11,052 nucleotides of DNA from an uncultured Sporolactobacillus sp. (GTDB taxonomy: Bacteria; Bacillota; Bacilli; Bacillales; Sporolactobacillaceae), in assembly GCA_900543345.1 (NCBI GenBank), contig UQRJ01000072.1, positions 1 to 11,052 of the forward strand, given 5' to 3'. Within the stretch, counting starts at the first letter, position 1; every line of letters starts with the position of its first letter. The notes below the pieces were generated by a model. It searched no databases. It was not told the origin of the DNA and saw only the letters and a list, made by a program, of their open reading frames with translations. Position numbers and translations under genes: made by a program. Of the stretch, positions 1 through 6,906 are shown in pieces.

Positions 1-27
1 GGGCTCGGAGATGTGTATAAGAGACAG
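1..27. other. Nextera adapter remnant (sequencing artefact), left end
   Basis: Bases 9-27 are exactly the 19-base Tn5 mosaic end AGATGTGTATAAGAGACAG, and bases 1-8 continue with the GGGCTCGG part of the Nextera read-2 arm. This is library-construction sequence left in the assembly, not genome. It supplies a GTG at position 13 that opens a false 35-codon extension of gltX. True genomic sequence begins at about base 28. Confidence 0.97.
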
Positions 28-35
28 GAAGCAAC

Positions 36-117
36 TTGCCGAAAACGGCAAAATAATTCTGCGGACCCGGCAATCCGTGCTAAAATAAAAAAGAATAATG
101 AAAAAGTGGTGAATGCA
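36..117 (+). promoter_or_regulatory. gltX upstream region: small hairpin and possible extended -10
   Basis: A 6-bp stem with a 4-base loop (TTGCCG 36-41, CGGCAA 46-51) is followed by an AT-rich stretch without a proper T-run. It might be the weak 3' end signal of whatever gene lies upstream. Further on, TGC-TAAAAT (78-86) has the form of an extended -10 element, with no convincing -35. The distance to the gltX start is about 30 bases. Both calls are inference from short motifs, and the upstream gene is lost at the contig end. Confidence 0.25.
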
Positions 118-1599
118 GTGACAGAAGAAGTGAGAGTACGTTATGCTCCGAGCCCGACCGGATTTCTGCATATCGGCAATGCGCGGACGGCGATCTTTAA
201 TTATCTTTTTGCCCGCCACGCGAGCGGTAAGTTTATCATCCGCATTGAAGATACCGATCAGAAACGCAACGTCGAGGGAGGCGTCGAGAGCCAGCTGAAA
301 TATTTGAAGTGGCTGGGACTCGATTGGGATGAAAGTATCGATGTCGGCGGCCCGTACGGCCCGTATCGGCAGATGGAGCGTCTCGACATTTATCGTCAAT
401 ATGCGCGCGAATTGCTCGATAAAGGGCTTGCTTATAAGTGTTACTGTTCGGAAGCGGAACTAAAAGCCGAACGTGAGAAACAGATGGCGAATCATGAACC
501 GCCGCATTACTCGGGCCGATGCCGTCATCTAACGGCAGAACAAATTGCTCAATATGAAAAGGAAGGGCGGAAGCCGACCATCCGTTTCCGCATACCGGAG
601 AACCGTCAGATCGTGTTCGACGACATTGTCAAAGGTCATGTGTCATTTAACTCCGACGATGTCAGCGATTTTGTCATCGTCAAGCAAAACGGTGTGCCGA
701 CCTATAATTTCGCCGTCGTTGTCGACGACCATTTAATGAAGATCAGCCATGTGCTTCGCGGTGAAGAGCATATTTCCAATACGCCGAAACAGATCATGCT
801 GTTTCACGCATTGGGCTGGGAGCCGCCCGTCTATGGGCACATGACGCTGATAGTCAATGAACATCACAAGAAGCTAAGCAAACGCGATCACAGTATCGTT
901 CAGTTTATTGAGCAATATAAGAATATGGGTTTTCTGCCCAAGGCGCTATTTAATTTCATTGTTCTGCTTGGTTGGTCCCCAAAGGGCGAGGATGAGATCT
1001 TCAGCCGGGAAGACTTTATTAAAATGTTCGATGCCGACCGTTTGAGCAAGTCGCCGGCAATGTTCGACAAAGATAAACTGGAATGGATGAACGGCCAGTA
1101 CATTACCAAAATGCCGGCAGACGATTATGTCCGCTTCGTGACGCCCTTCTTGGTCGAGCAGGGATTGTTGCCGAAAGAGATGTCGCCGAAGCAAAAAGAA
1201 TGGGCGAGGCGCGTTGTTCTGCTTTATCAGGAGCAGTTGCATTACGGCGCGGAAATCGGCAAGGTTAGCACGATGTTTTTCAATAAGGATATTGTAAACA
1301 ATCATTTGACAAAAGATGAAGTGAAAATTCTGGCCGGATCGCAGGTTCATGAGGTGCTCTCCGCATTTACCCGCCGGCTCAAGGCGCTAAATGAATGGAC
1401 GGCCGAAGCGATTGCCCCGGAAATTAAGGCCGTTCAGAAAGAAACCGGTCAGCGCGGTTGGCGACTGTACATGCCGATTCGTGTGGTGGCGACCGGATCT
1501 CAGCATGGTCCGGGTTTGCCGGATGCATTGGAACTGCTCGGCAGAGATCTGGTGCTGAAACGGCTGGAACACTATTTAAGAACGCAGGAAGTGGCCTAA
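118..1599 (+). CDS. gltX: Glutamate--tRNA ligase (GluRS)
   Basis: Class I aminoacyl-tRNA synthetase that charges tRNA-Glu in the cytoplasm. In Bacillus-type bacteria the enzyme is usually non-discriminating and also makes Glu-tRNA-Gln for the GatCAB amidotransferase; that part is family knowledge. The product is 493 aa, close to the usual 480-490. The N-terminal Rossmann fold carries RYAPSPTGFLHIGNARTA, with the HIGH-type motif HIGN at residues 18-21. The KMSKS-type motif KLSKR is at 252-256. The rest is the helical anticodon-binding region. I chose the GTG at 118 because the protein then begins TEEVRVRYAPSPTG as family members do and GGTGA sits 5 bases upstream. The longer reading frame from base 13 starts inside sequencing adapter. 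gltX is followed directly by the T-box region and so is probably a separate transcription unit from cysE. Confidence 0.96.
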   Translation: MTEEVRVRYAPSPTGFLHIGNARTAIFNYLFARHASGKFIIRIEDTDQKRNVEGGVESQLKYLKWLGLDWDESIDVGGPYGPYRQMERLDIYRQYARELLDKGLAYKCYCSEAELKAEREKQMANHEPPHYSGRCRHLTAEQIAQYEKEGRKPTIRFRIPENRQIVFDDIVKGHVSFNSDDVSDFVIVKQNGVPTYNFAVVVDDHLMKISHVLRGEEHISNTPKQIMLFHALGWEPPVYGHMTLIVNEHHKKLSKRDHSIVQFIEQYKNMGFLPKALFNFIVLLGWSPKGEDEIFSREDFIKMFDADRLSKSPAMFDKDKLEWMNGQYITKMPADDYVRFVTPFLVEQGLLPKEMSPKQKEWARRVVLLYQEQLHYGAEIGKVSTMFFNKDIVNNHLTKDEVKILAGSQVHEVLSAFTRRLKALNEWTAEAIAPEIKAVQKETGQRGWRLYMPIRVVATGSQHGPGLPDALELLGRDLVLKRLEHYLRTQEVA

Positions 1600-1608
1600 A
1601 GAGCAGTT

Positions 1609-1637
1609 TTGCACGTAAGGGCGGACAATCGCATAAA
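1609..1637 (+). promoter_or_regulatory. Possible promoter for the cysE T-box transcript
   Basis: TTGCAC (1609-1614) and CATAAA (1632-1637) are separated by 17 bases and would start RNA near 1644, just ahead of the T-box stem I at about 1655. Both boxes are weak (3/6 and 4/6 to consensus). The call rests mainly on position, since a T-box needs a promoter shortly upstream and gltX ends at 1599. Confidence 0.35.
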
Positions 1638-1654
1638 CTGAATAGACTTGAGCA

Positions 1655-1896
1655 TTGACGGGGAGAGTAAGGATTTTTCTTCCGGCGGACAGAGAAGACG
1701 GTCGGTGGCTGAGAGCCGTCTCCGGAAGCTATTCTGAAATGCACCCCCGAGCTTTTTTGCCGAACGTTGCATCATTACCGTAGGCAAAAACGGATGCCGC
1801 CGTTATCGGCTTCGAGCGGAGAAACGATTCTCAAGCAAAGTGGGACCGCGTCCATCGGGCGTCTTTGTGTCATCAGGCACAGGGACGTCCGTTTTT
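1655..1896 (+). promoter_or_regulatory. T-box riboswitch, cysteine specifier (UGC), controlling cysE-cysS
   Basis: A complete T-box leader can be read. The stem I base is CGGGG 1659-1663 with CCCCG 1745-1749. The specifier loop has AGTA (1666-1669) on one side and GAAA-TGC-AC on the other, with codon TGC (Cys) at 1740-1742. The middle stem is CTTCCGG 1679-1685 with CCGGAAG 1722-1728. Above it lie the AGAGA bulge (1691-1695) and the stem AGACGG/CCGTCT closing a GGTGG-containing apical loop. Stem II is TTTTTGCC 1754-1761 with GGCAAAAA 1783-1790, and stem III is GAGAA 1819-1823 with TTCTC 1828-1832. The T-box sequence AAAGTGGGACCGCG is at 1837-1850. The antiterminator can pair GCAAAG 1835-1840 with CTTTGT 1863-1868. 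This is exclusive with the terminator GGGCGTC 1857-1863 / GACGTCC 1884-1890 plus inner GTG/CAC, followed by GTTTTT. Uncharged tRNA-Cys should stabilise the antiterminator and turn on downstream genes. Confidence 0.95.
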
Positions 1897-1966
1897 CATG
1901 ATTGCCATGACTGCAGGCGGGTATCAAAATGCGTGAAACGTAGAACATGAAAGGAGGCAATCAGTC

Positions 1967-2623
1967 ATGCGAAACTTCATTTCCGAAGATTTGCGGAATG
2001 TGTTTGATCAGGATCCGGCGGCACGCAGTAAATGGGAAGTCGTTCTGACCTATTCCGGGCTTCATGCTATCTGGGGATATCGAATTGCGCACTGGATGTG
2101 GAATCATCGGCTATTTATTCTTGCCCGGATGTTTTCACAGTTCATTCGTTTTTTGACGGGGGTCGAGATTCATCCCGCGGCCAGGATCGGCAGACGTTTT
2201 TTCATTGACCACGGCATGGGAATCGTGATCGGCGAAACCACTGAAATCGGCGACGACGTCACGCTGTTTCAAGGTGTCACCCTTGGCGGAACCGGGAAAG
2301 AGAAGGGAAAAAGGCATCCGACGATCGGCAATGACGTGATGGTCTCGGCGGGTGCCCGCGTACTTGGCTCGATCGTGATCGGCGATCATTCGAAAATCGG
2401 TGCCGGCTCGGTCGTTTTGCGCGATGTGCCGGCAGGTTCGACAGTGGTCGGTGTTCCGGGACGGGTCGTCCGCCAGTTCGGTAAACGAGTGCATCATCAT
2501 GATTTAAATCAAACCGATCTTCCCGATCCTGTGGCCGATAAAATAAATCGCCTGGAGGCGGAAGTCGGAGAATTGAGACAAGAACTGGAGAAATGGAAAA
2601 CAGAAAAAATCGAGGAGCGGTGA
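1967..2623 (+). CDS. cysE: Serine O-acetyltransferase
   Basis: Transfers acetyl from acetyl-CoA to L-serine to give O-acetylserine, the first committed step of cysteine synthesis. The protein is 218 aa, the short Bacillus-type length. A helical N-terminus (residues 1-65) precedes a left-handed beta-helix of hexapeptide repeats (about 68-165) beginning HPAARIG at 69. The catalytic Asp-His pair of the family is visible as D81-H82 in IDHGMGIVIGE, followed by LFQGVTLGGTGK and RHPTIGNDV. The C-terminal tail (about 185-218) is highly charged with leucine spacing, possibly a short coiled coil. The ATG at 1967 follows AAGGAGG by 9 bases. The gene lies 70 bases after the T-box terminator, so its expression should rise when charged tRNA-Cys is scarce. 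It ends 2 bases before the cysS start. Confidence 0.96.
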   Translation: MRNFISEDLRNVFDQDPAARSKWEVVLTYSGLHAIWGYRIAHWMWNHRLFILARMFSQFIRFLTGVEIHPAARIGRRFFIDHGMGIVIGETTEIGDDVTLFQGVTLGGTGKEKGKRHPTIGNDVMVSAGARVLGSIVIGDHSKIGAGSVVLRDVPAGSTVVGVPGRVVRQFGKRVHHHDLNQTDLPDPVADKINRLEAEVGELRQELEKWKTEKIEER

Positions 2624-2625
2624 AT

Positions 2626-4032
2626 ATGACGCTTAAAATATATAATACATTGACGCGGAAGAAAGAAACGTTTGTTCCTGTGGAAAAAGGCAAAGTAAAA
2701 ATGTATGTCTGCGGCCCGACCGTCTATAACTATATTCATATCGGTAACGCACGTCCGGCGGTTGTATTTGACACGGTTCGACGTTATCTGGAATACGTCG
2801 GCTACGATGTCGCTTATGTGTCGAATTTTACCGACGTTGACGATCGATTGATTAATGCGTCGAAAGAACGGCATCAGCCGGTCCCGGAGATCGCCGATCG
2901 TTTTATCAAAGCCTTTCTTAAAGACACGAAAGCATTGAACGTGAAACGGGCAACCGTTAATCCGCGGGCGACTGAAACCATGCCTGAAATCATCCGGTTT
3001 ATTGAAAAACTGGTCCAGGCCGGCTATGCTTATCCGGTCGGTGGCGATGTCTACTTTAAAACGCGCAAATTTAAAGATTATGGTAAACTGTCACACCAAT
3101 CAATCGACGATCTGAAAGTCGGAGCAAGAATTCAGGTCGGCGAACAAAAACAGGATCCACTGGATTTTGCCTTGTGGAAGGCAGCTAAGCCGGGTGAAAT
3201 TAAATGGAAGAGCCCGTGGGGCGAAGGACGTCCCGGGTGGCATATTGAATGCTCGGCGATGGTGGAAAAGTATCTTGGCGAGACGATCGATATCCACGCG
3301 GGTGGATCGGATCTGATTTTTCCGCATCATGAAAACGAAATCGCCCAGTCCGAAGCGTTGCATCATCGAACGATGGCGCGCTACTGGCTGCATAACGGCC
3401 ATATTCAAATAAACCACGAAAAAATGTCGAAATCGCTTGGCAATGTGATTCTCGTTCATGATTTAATCAAGAAATATGACCCGTACGTGCTTCGTTATTT
3501 TATCTTAAGCGTGCAATATCGCCACCCGATTAATTTCAGCGACGAGTTGCTGAACGATGCGGCAGCCGCGTTCGACCGGCTGAAGACGGCGGCTTTTAAT
3601 CTCGACGACCGCTTAAAGGGAACGGTCGACACAGGTAGCGCCCAGCAGCGGGAACAGTGGGAGGCGCCGCTGCGCGACCGATTCAAAGCGGCAATGGACG
3701 ATGATTTCAACACGGCCAATGCCATAGCCGTACTATTCGACGCCGCTAAGGATGCCAATGTGGCACTGCAGGAAGAGCCGGGAGACGTTATTCGCCTGCG
3801 GGCCTACGCCGACATCCTGCAAGAATTGTCGAACGTTCTGGGACTGAAACTTCTGGACCGGAAAAACAGTATATTGGACGAGGATGTCGAAGCGCTGATT
3901 CAGAAGCGCGAGGCGGCGCGGAAAGCCGGGCAATTTGCTCTGGCCGATCAAATCCGCGACAAGCTTGGAGAGCGTGGCATTATTCTAGAAGATACGCCCC
4001 AGGGTCTGCGCTGGAGAAGGAGTCGCTCATGA
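2626..4032 (+). CDS. cysS: Cysteine--tRNA ligase (CysRS)
   Basis: Class I synthetase that charges tRNA-Cys. The 468-aa length matches Bacillus CysRS. The HIGH-type motif HIGN is at residues 38-41, and the KMSKS motif KMSKS is at 266-270. The expected zinc ligands are all present: C29 (YVCGPTVYN), C209 (GWHIECSAM), H234 and E238 (FPHHENE). A helical anticodon-binding domain fills the C-terminal third. The ATG at 2626 is preceded by GAGGAG 8 bases upstream and gives the family N-terminus MTLKIYNTLTR. An upstream in-frame ATG at 2593 lies inside cysE and is not needed. Placing CysRS behind a Cys T-box with cysE lets the cell respond to low cysteine both by making more and by charging better. The stop overlaps the mrnC start by 4 bases. 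Confidence 0.97.
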   Translation: MTLKIYNTLTRKKETFVPVEKGKVKMYVCGPTVYNYIHIGNARPAVVFDTVRRYLEYVGYDVAYVSNFTDVDDRLINASKERHQPVPEIADRFIKAFLKDTKALNVKRATVNPRATETMPEIIRFIEKLVQAGYAYPVGGDVYFKTRKFKDYGKLSHQSIDDLKVGARIQVGEQKQDPLDFALWKAAKPGEIKWKSPWGEGRPGWHIECSAMVEKYLGETIDIHAGGSDLIFPHHENEIAQSEALHHRTMARYWLHNGHIQINHEKMSKSLGNVILVHDLIKKYDPYVLRYFILSVQYRHPINFSDELLNDAAAAFDRLKTAAFNLDDRLKGTVDTGSAQQREQWEAPLRDRFKAAMDDDFNTANAIAVLFDAAKDANVALQEEPGDVIRLRAYADILQELSNVLGLKLLDRKNSILDEDVEALIQKREAARKAGQFALADQIRDKLGERGIILEDTPQGLRWRRSRS

Positions 4033-4445
4033 GAACGGAACAAAAAACAGATCCGAATGTACTTGGCAGCCTGGTGCTGGCGTTTATGGGCGATGCGGTG
4101 ATTGAGGTCTATGTGCGTGACGCGGTGATTGCCGGCGGGAAAAGGAAAATTCATAGTTTGCATGAACAAACGATCGCTTATGTATCGGCGAAAGCGCAGG
4201 CCGCTTTTTTGCGGCAGCTGACAAATGAGCATTTTCTCACTGACGAAGAGTTGGCAATCGTCCGCCGCGGACGCAATGCCCGTTCTCATTCGGTACCGAA
4301 AAATACCGACGTTCAGACCTACAACGAAAGTACGGGCTTTGAGGCGCTGATCGGCTATCTTCATTTTGCGGGGCGCGACGAGCGGATCGATGCGATCCTA
4401 TCGCGGATGTTTGCGCGTTCGCCGGAAGGGAGTTCTAGCCGATGA
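4029..4445 (+). CDS. mrnC: Mini-ribonuclease 3 (Mini-III), 23S rRNA maturation
   Basis: A small RNase III family enzyme (138 aa) with the catalytic domain only and no double-stranded RNA-binding domain. In B. subtilis it trims the 5' and 3' ends of precursor 23S rRNA. The RNase III signature residues are visible: D22 in LAFMGDAVIEVYVRD and E105 in STGFEALIGYLH. The conserved RRGRNA(R)S segment at 79-86 is typical of Mini-III. The ATG at 4029 overlaps the cysS stop as ATGA, so translation is probably coupled, and the gene should be under the Cys T-box. The next gene, rlmB, also overlaps by ATGA. Confidence 0.95.
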   Translation: MRTEQKTDPNVLGSLVLAFMGDAVIEVYVRDAVIAGGKRKIHSLHEQTIAYVSAKAQAAFLRQLTNEHFLTDEELAIVRRGRNARSHSVPKNTDVQTYNESTGFEALIGYLHFAGRDERIDAILSRMFARSPEGSSSR

Positions 4446-5182
4446 ATGAAGAGTGGATTGTCGGCCGTCATCCGGTAGAAGAAGCGATCCGCTCCGGCCG
4501 GGAAATCAACAAAATCTGGTTCAATAAAGAGGGTAAAGGCTACACCTCTCTGCTTAATCTGGCCAAACAACGCGGCATTGCTGTGCAGTTCGTTCCGAAG
4601 CAAAAGTTGGAACGCCTGGTCGGCACCGGCCGTCATCAAGGGGTGGTTGCTTCGATTGCCGCCTACCGCTATGCGGCAATCGATCATTTGTTCGCCATCG
4701 CCGACAAGCGTGGCGAACCCCCTTTTTTTCTGATGTTGGACGATATCGAGGATCCGCATAATCTTGGTTCAATCTTGAGGACGGCGGATGCATCCGGTTG
4801 CCACGGTATCATCATCCCGAAGCGCCGATCGGTCGGCTTGACGCCGATTGTCGCCAAAGCTTCTACCGGCGCTATCGAATATGTCCCGGTTGTGCGCGAA
4901 GCCAATCTCGCCAGTACGATGGATCAGTTGAAAAAGCGAGGCGTCTGGTTTATAGGGACGGCGGCGGACGGGAGCGAGCGCTATGACAGCGCGGATTATT
5001 CGTTGCCGCTCTGCTTGGTAATCGGCAACGAAGGCACCGGAATGTCACGGCTGGTCCGCGAAAAATGTGATTTTTTGGTCCGCATCCCAATGTGCGGAAA
5101 GGTCACTTCGCTGAATGCATCTGTTGCGGCGGCGCTGCTCATGTATGAAGTATTCAGGGCCCGGCGCCGGAAATCCGGGTGA
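4442..5182 (+). CDS. rlmB: 23S rRNA (guanosine-2'-O-)-methyltransferase RlmB (TrmH/SpoU family)
   Basis: A SPOUT-class methyltransferase; family members of this type methylate the 2'-O of G2251 (E. coli numbering) in the 23S peptidyl-transferase P loop. The protein is 246 aa. The N-terminal substrate-binding domain (about 1-80) begins VGRHPVEEAIRSGREINKIW. The C-terminal knotted domain has motif 1 DPHNLGSILRTADA (N107 to R113), motif 2 LVIGNEGTGMS (about 193-202) and motif 3 SLNASVAAALLMYE from S223. These are the residues expected for SAM binding and catalysis. It is the yacO position of B. subtilis. It starts with an ATGA overlap on mrnC, pairing two 23S rRNA maturation enzymes. The exact target nucleotide is inferred from the family. 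Confidence 0.92.
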   Translation: MNEEWIVGRHPVEEAIRSGREINKIWFNKEGKGYTSLLNLAKQRGIAVQFVPKQKLERLVGTGRHQGVVASIAAYRYAAIDHLFAIADKRGEPPFFLMLDDIEDPHNLGSILRTADASGCHGIIIPKRRSVGLTPIVAKASTGAIEYVPVVREANLASTMDQLKKRGVWFIGTAADGSERYDSADYSLPLCLVIGNEGTGMSRLVREKCDFLVRIPMCGKVTSLNASVAAALLMYEVFRARRRKSG

Positions 5183-5187
5183 GCATC

Positions 5188-5700
5188 ATGGAAGATATAC
5201 TCATCGTTGACGGCTACAACGTGATCGGTGCCTGGGATCGGCTGAAACTGCTGAAAAAAGCGGATTTTGAAAATGCACGGGACTTTTTGATTGATAAAAT
5301 GGGTGAATACCAAGCCTATACCGGCTGGAAGGTCATCGTTATCTTCGATGCTTATTTAATACCCGGCGCCGAGGCGCGGACCAAGAAGTCTAAAGTGGAG
5401 GTTATTTACACAAAGAAAAGCGAAAAAGCAGATCAGAAAATCGAGGGATTAATCCGCAAACTGCAAAATGTAAAAACGCGAATTCATGTGGCGACATCGG
5501 ATATGGCCGAGCAATGGACCGTTTTTTCTCAAGGAGCATTGCGCAAACCGTCCCGTGAGCTGATTGAGGAGATTAAGCGGATCGATCATGCGATTGGCGC
5601 CGCCACATTTAACGAAAAACGCAAGCCAGGCAGCGGAAGTAAGATTCATCTGGATCGGGCGACGCGGGAAAAACTGGAACGGATGCGGAGAGGATTTTGA
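5188..5700 (+). CDS. rae1: Ribosome-associated endoribonuclease Rae1 (YacP, NYN/PIN domain)
   Basis: The YacP family consists of small NYN/PIN-like nucleases. The B. subtilis member Rae1 enters the ribosomal A site and cuts mRNA in a translation-dependent way. This 170-aa protein has the family landmarks: D8 in ILIVDGYNVIGAW, D54 in VIVIFDAYL, D105 in HVATSDMAEQW, and then FSQGALRKPSRELIEEI. The acidic residues are the likely metal ligands. I chose the ATG at 5188 because GGGTGA lies 5 bases before it and the protein then begins like YacP. A GTG at 5179 overlapping the rlmB stop (GTGA) is the alternative and adds three residues. It is the last gene of the T-box operon. No terminator is visible before the sigH promoter. 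Confidence 0.92.
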   Translation: MEDILIVDGYNVIGAWDRLKLLKKADFENARDFLIDKMGEYQAYTGWKVIVIFDAYLIPGAEARTKKSKVEVIYTKKSEKADQKIEGLIRKLQNVKTRIHVATSDMAEQWTVFSQGALRKPSRELIEEIKRIDHAIGAATFNEKRKPGSGSKIHLDRATREKLERMRRGF

Positions 5701-5706
5701 ATTTTC

Positions 5707-5736
5707 TTGACGATTTGATTTTGTCTACGGTATAAT
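5707..5736 (+). promoter_or_regulatory. Sigma-A type promoter of sigH
   Basis: TTGACG (5707-5712) and a perfect TATAAT (5731-5736) are separated by 18 bases, predicting a transcript start near 5743 and a short leader before sigH. The promoter begins 7 bases after the rae1 stop. In B. subtilis the equivalent sigH promoter is repressed by AbrB; no AbrB site can be named from sequence alone. Confidence 0.85.
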
Positions 5737-5771
5737 TTGCTAAAAGACATCTTGGCTCGGGGGGAATGAAG

Positions 5772-6422
5772 ATGGGTCGATATCTGGCGAAAACGGGGCG
5801 GACGGCTTTTTGCTCGCTAGACGATGAAAATGTGCTGAAAGTAGCTCACGACGGCAATCGAGAGGCGCTGGAGTATCTCATTTCCAAGTATCAGCAGTTT
5901 GTTCGTACGAAGGCTCAGGCTTTTTTCCTAATCGGTGCCGAACGGGACGATATCATCCAGGAAGGGATGATTGGGCTTTACAAAGCGATTCGCGACTATC
6001 GCGGCGACAAGCCGGCTTCGTTTAAAGCGTTTGCAGAACTGTGCGTGACTCGGCAGATCATTACGGCGGTGAAAACGGCGACCCGTCAAAAGCATATTCC
6101 GCTGAATTCCTATGTCTCGCTGGACAAGCCTATTTTTGATGAGGAATCGGAGCGGACGCTGCTCGATGTCGTCGGCGAAGCCCACAATTCCGATCCCCAA
6201 GTGTTGTTGATCGATCGGGAAGAATGCAGCGCCATCGAGAAGAAACTGGCGCATATGCTGAGTGATCTGGAACGGAACGTGCTGAATCAATATCTGGACG
6301 GCCGTTCTTATCAGGAAATTTCCGTCGATCTGAAACGTCATGTGAAATCAATCGACAACGCCCTGCAGCGTGTGAAAAGAAAATTGGAACATTGTCTTCG
6401 GCTGCACGAAATCGGTGTTTGA
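5772..6422 (+). CDS. sigH: RNA polymerase sigma-H factor (Spo0H)
   Basis: An alternative sigma factor of the sigma-70 family which in Bacillus directs transition-state, competence and early sporulation genes. Its region 2 is nearly family-identical: DDIIQEGMIGLYKAIRDY, then FKAFAELCVTRQIITA and KTATRQKHIPLNS (core binding and -10 recognition). Region 4 shows LSDLERNVLNQYLDGRSYQEI and HVKSIDNALQRVKRKLE (helix-turn-helix for the -35). The ATG at 5772 (216 aa) is preferred because the G-run at 5759-5764 sits 7 bases before it. The ATG at 5766 would leave only one base between that G-run and the start codon. Its presence argues for a spore-forming or related lineage. It is monocistronic or reads on toward secE; a hairpin follows at 6482. 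Confidence 0.96.
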   Translation: MGRYLAKTGRTAFCSLDDENVLKVAHDGNREALEYLISKYQQFVRTKAQAFFLIGAERDDIIQEGMIGLYKAIRDYRGDKPASFKAFAELCVTRQIITAVKTATRQKHIPLNSYVSLDKPIFDEESERTLLDVVGEAHNSDPQVLLIDREECSAIEKKLAHMLSDLERNVLNQYLDGRSYQEISVDLKRHVKSIDNALQRVKRKLEHCLRLHEIGV

Positions 6423-6430
6423 ACGAAAAA

Positions 6431-6459
6431 TTGACGGCGAATCTATTGCATGATAAGAT
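6431..6459 (+). promoter_or_regulatory. Sigma-A type promoter upstream of secE-nusG
   Basis: TTGACG (6431-6436), a 17-base spacer and TAAGAT (6454-6459) with an upstream TGA (extended -10, 6451-6453) make a good sigma-A promoter directly after the sigH stop. The transcript start would be near 6466, about 220 bases before the secE start. No other promoter is evident between here and secE. Confidence 0.65.
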
Positions 6460-6481
6460 AATAATGGATTAAGTGTGAGCG

Positions 6482-6511
6482 AAAGAGAGGCGGATGGTCG
6501 CCTTTCTTTTT
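6482..6511 (+). terminator. Terminator-like hairpin between sigH and secE (possible attenuator)
   Basis: AAAGAGAGGCG (6482-6492) pairs with CGCCTTTCTTT (6499-6509) across a 6-base loop, with one G-U pair. The GC core AGGCG/CGCCT is followed by TTTCTTTTT, the form of an intrinsic terminator. It can end the sigH transcript. However, it lies only about 15 bases after the start predicted for the promoter at 6431, so it would also act on that transcript. Confidence 0.7.
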
Positions 6512-6677
6512 CATTACCAATCGATTTTTACGGAAAGAGTCGCAGCGAATCTCGGCCGGGAGGGTGCGGACCGCAGCATGGATGCTCGTCTGTTCATGAC
6601 TCGATGTATCGGAAAGCTTGTGAACGGGGCCTTGCGGAGGTGCACCTCGAATTGGCAGAGGTTTCCGTGCGAAAGGG
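6512..6677 (+). other. secE leader region, structured, no gene recognised
   Basis: The whole sigH-secE gap is 264 bases, and this part lacks a credible gene. Its two long open frames (from 6475 and 6494) give compositions unlike any family I know and no suitable start signal. The region is rich in inverted repeats: AGCAT/ATGCT near 6577, GTTCA and TGAAC flanking CGAT/ATCG at about 6592-6624, and the perfect 12-base palindrome GAGGTGCACCTC at 6637-6648. The rpmG (ribosomal protein L33) gene found here in B. subtilis is absent in all frames. Confidence 0.5.
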
Positions 6678-6686
6678 ATGACAGGG

Positions 6687-6875
6687 ATGATTAAAGCAAC
6701 CGGGAAATTTTTCCGAGATGTAATTACGGAAACGAAAAAAATCACGTGGCCGACGCGGAGAGAGCTGATCAAATATACGATCACCGTGATTTGTACGGTC
6801 GTTTTTCTCGCGATTTTTTTTGTGTTGGTCGATCTCGGCATCAGTCAGCTTCTGCACGTGATCACGAATCAATGA
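6687..6875 (+). CDS. secE: Preprotein translocase subunit SecE
   Basis: An essential small subunit of the SecYEG channel in the cytoplasmic membrane. The protein is 62 aa, the single-span form typical of Gram-positives. A cytoplasmic amphipathic part (FFRDVITETKKITWPTRREL) carries the conserved TWP motif. One hydrophobic membrane segment follows at about residues 29-47 (TITVICTVVFLAIFFVLVD). The ATG at 6687 is chosen because AAAGGG (6672-6677) is 9 bases upstream. The in-frame ATG at 6678 directly abuts that sequence and is less likely. It lies 31 bases before nusG and is surely cotranscribed with it, as in most bacteria. Confidence 0.94.
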   Translation: MIKATGKFFRDVITETKKITWPTRRELIKYTITVICTVVFLAIFFVLVDLGISQLLHVITNQ

Positions 6876-6906
6876 TGATCCGACAGTCATTTGGAGGAAA
6901 AGTGTA

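Noticed and set aside
28..88. C-terminal end of an upstream gene (frame 2 stops at 86-88, frame 3 at 54-56)
   Set aside because: The roughly 19 and 8 residues left are too short and resemble no upstream neighbour I recognise, such as IspF.
900..1787. Long antisense frames opposite gltX and the T-box
   Set aside because: They are shadows of the coding strand with no start signals. The 1424-1787 frames lie opposite a structured RNA leader.
6475..6694. Two small reading frames (68 and 66 aa) between sigH and secE
   Set aside because: They overlap the terminator-like hairpin and each other, have no ribosome binding site, show no family resemblance and have low-quality composition. Neither resembles L33.
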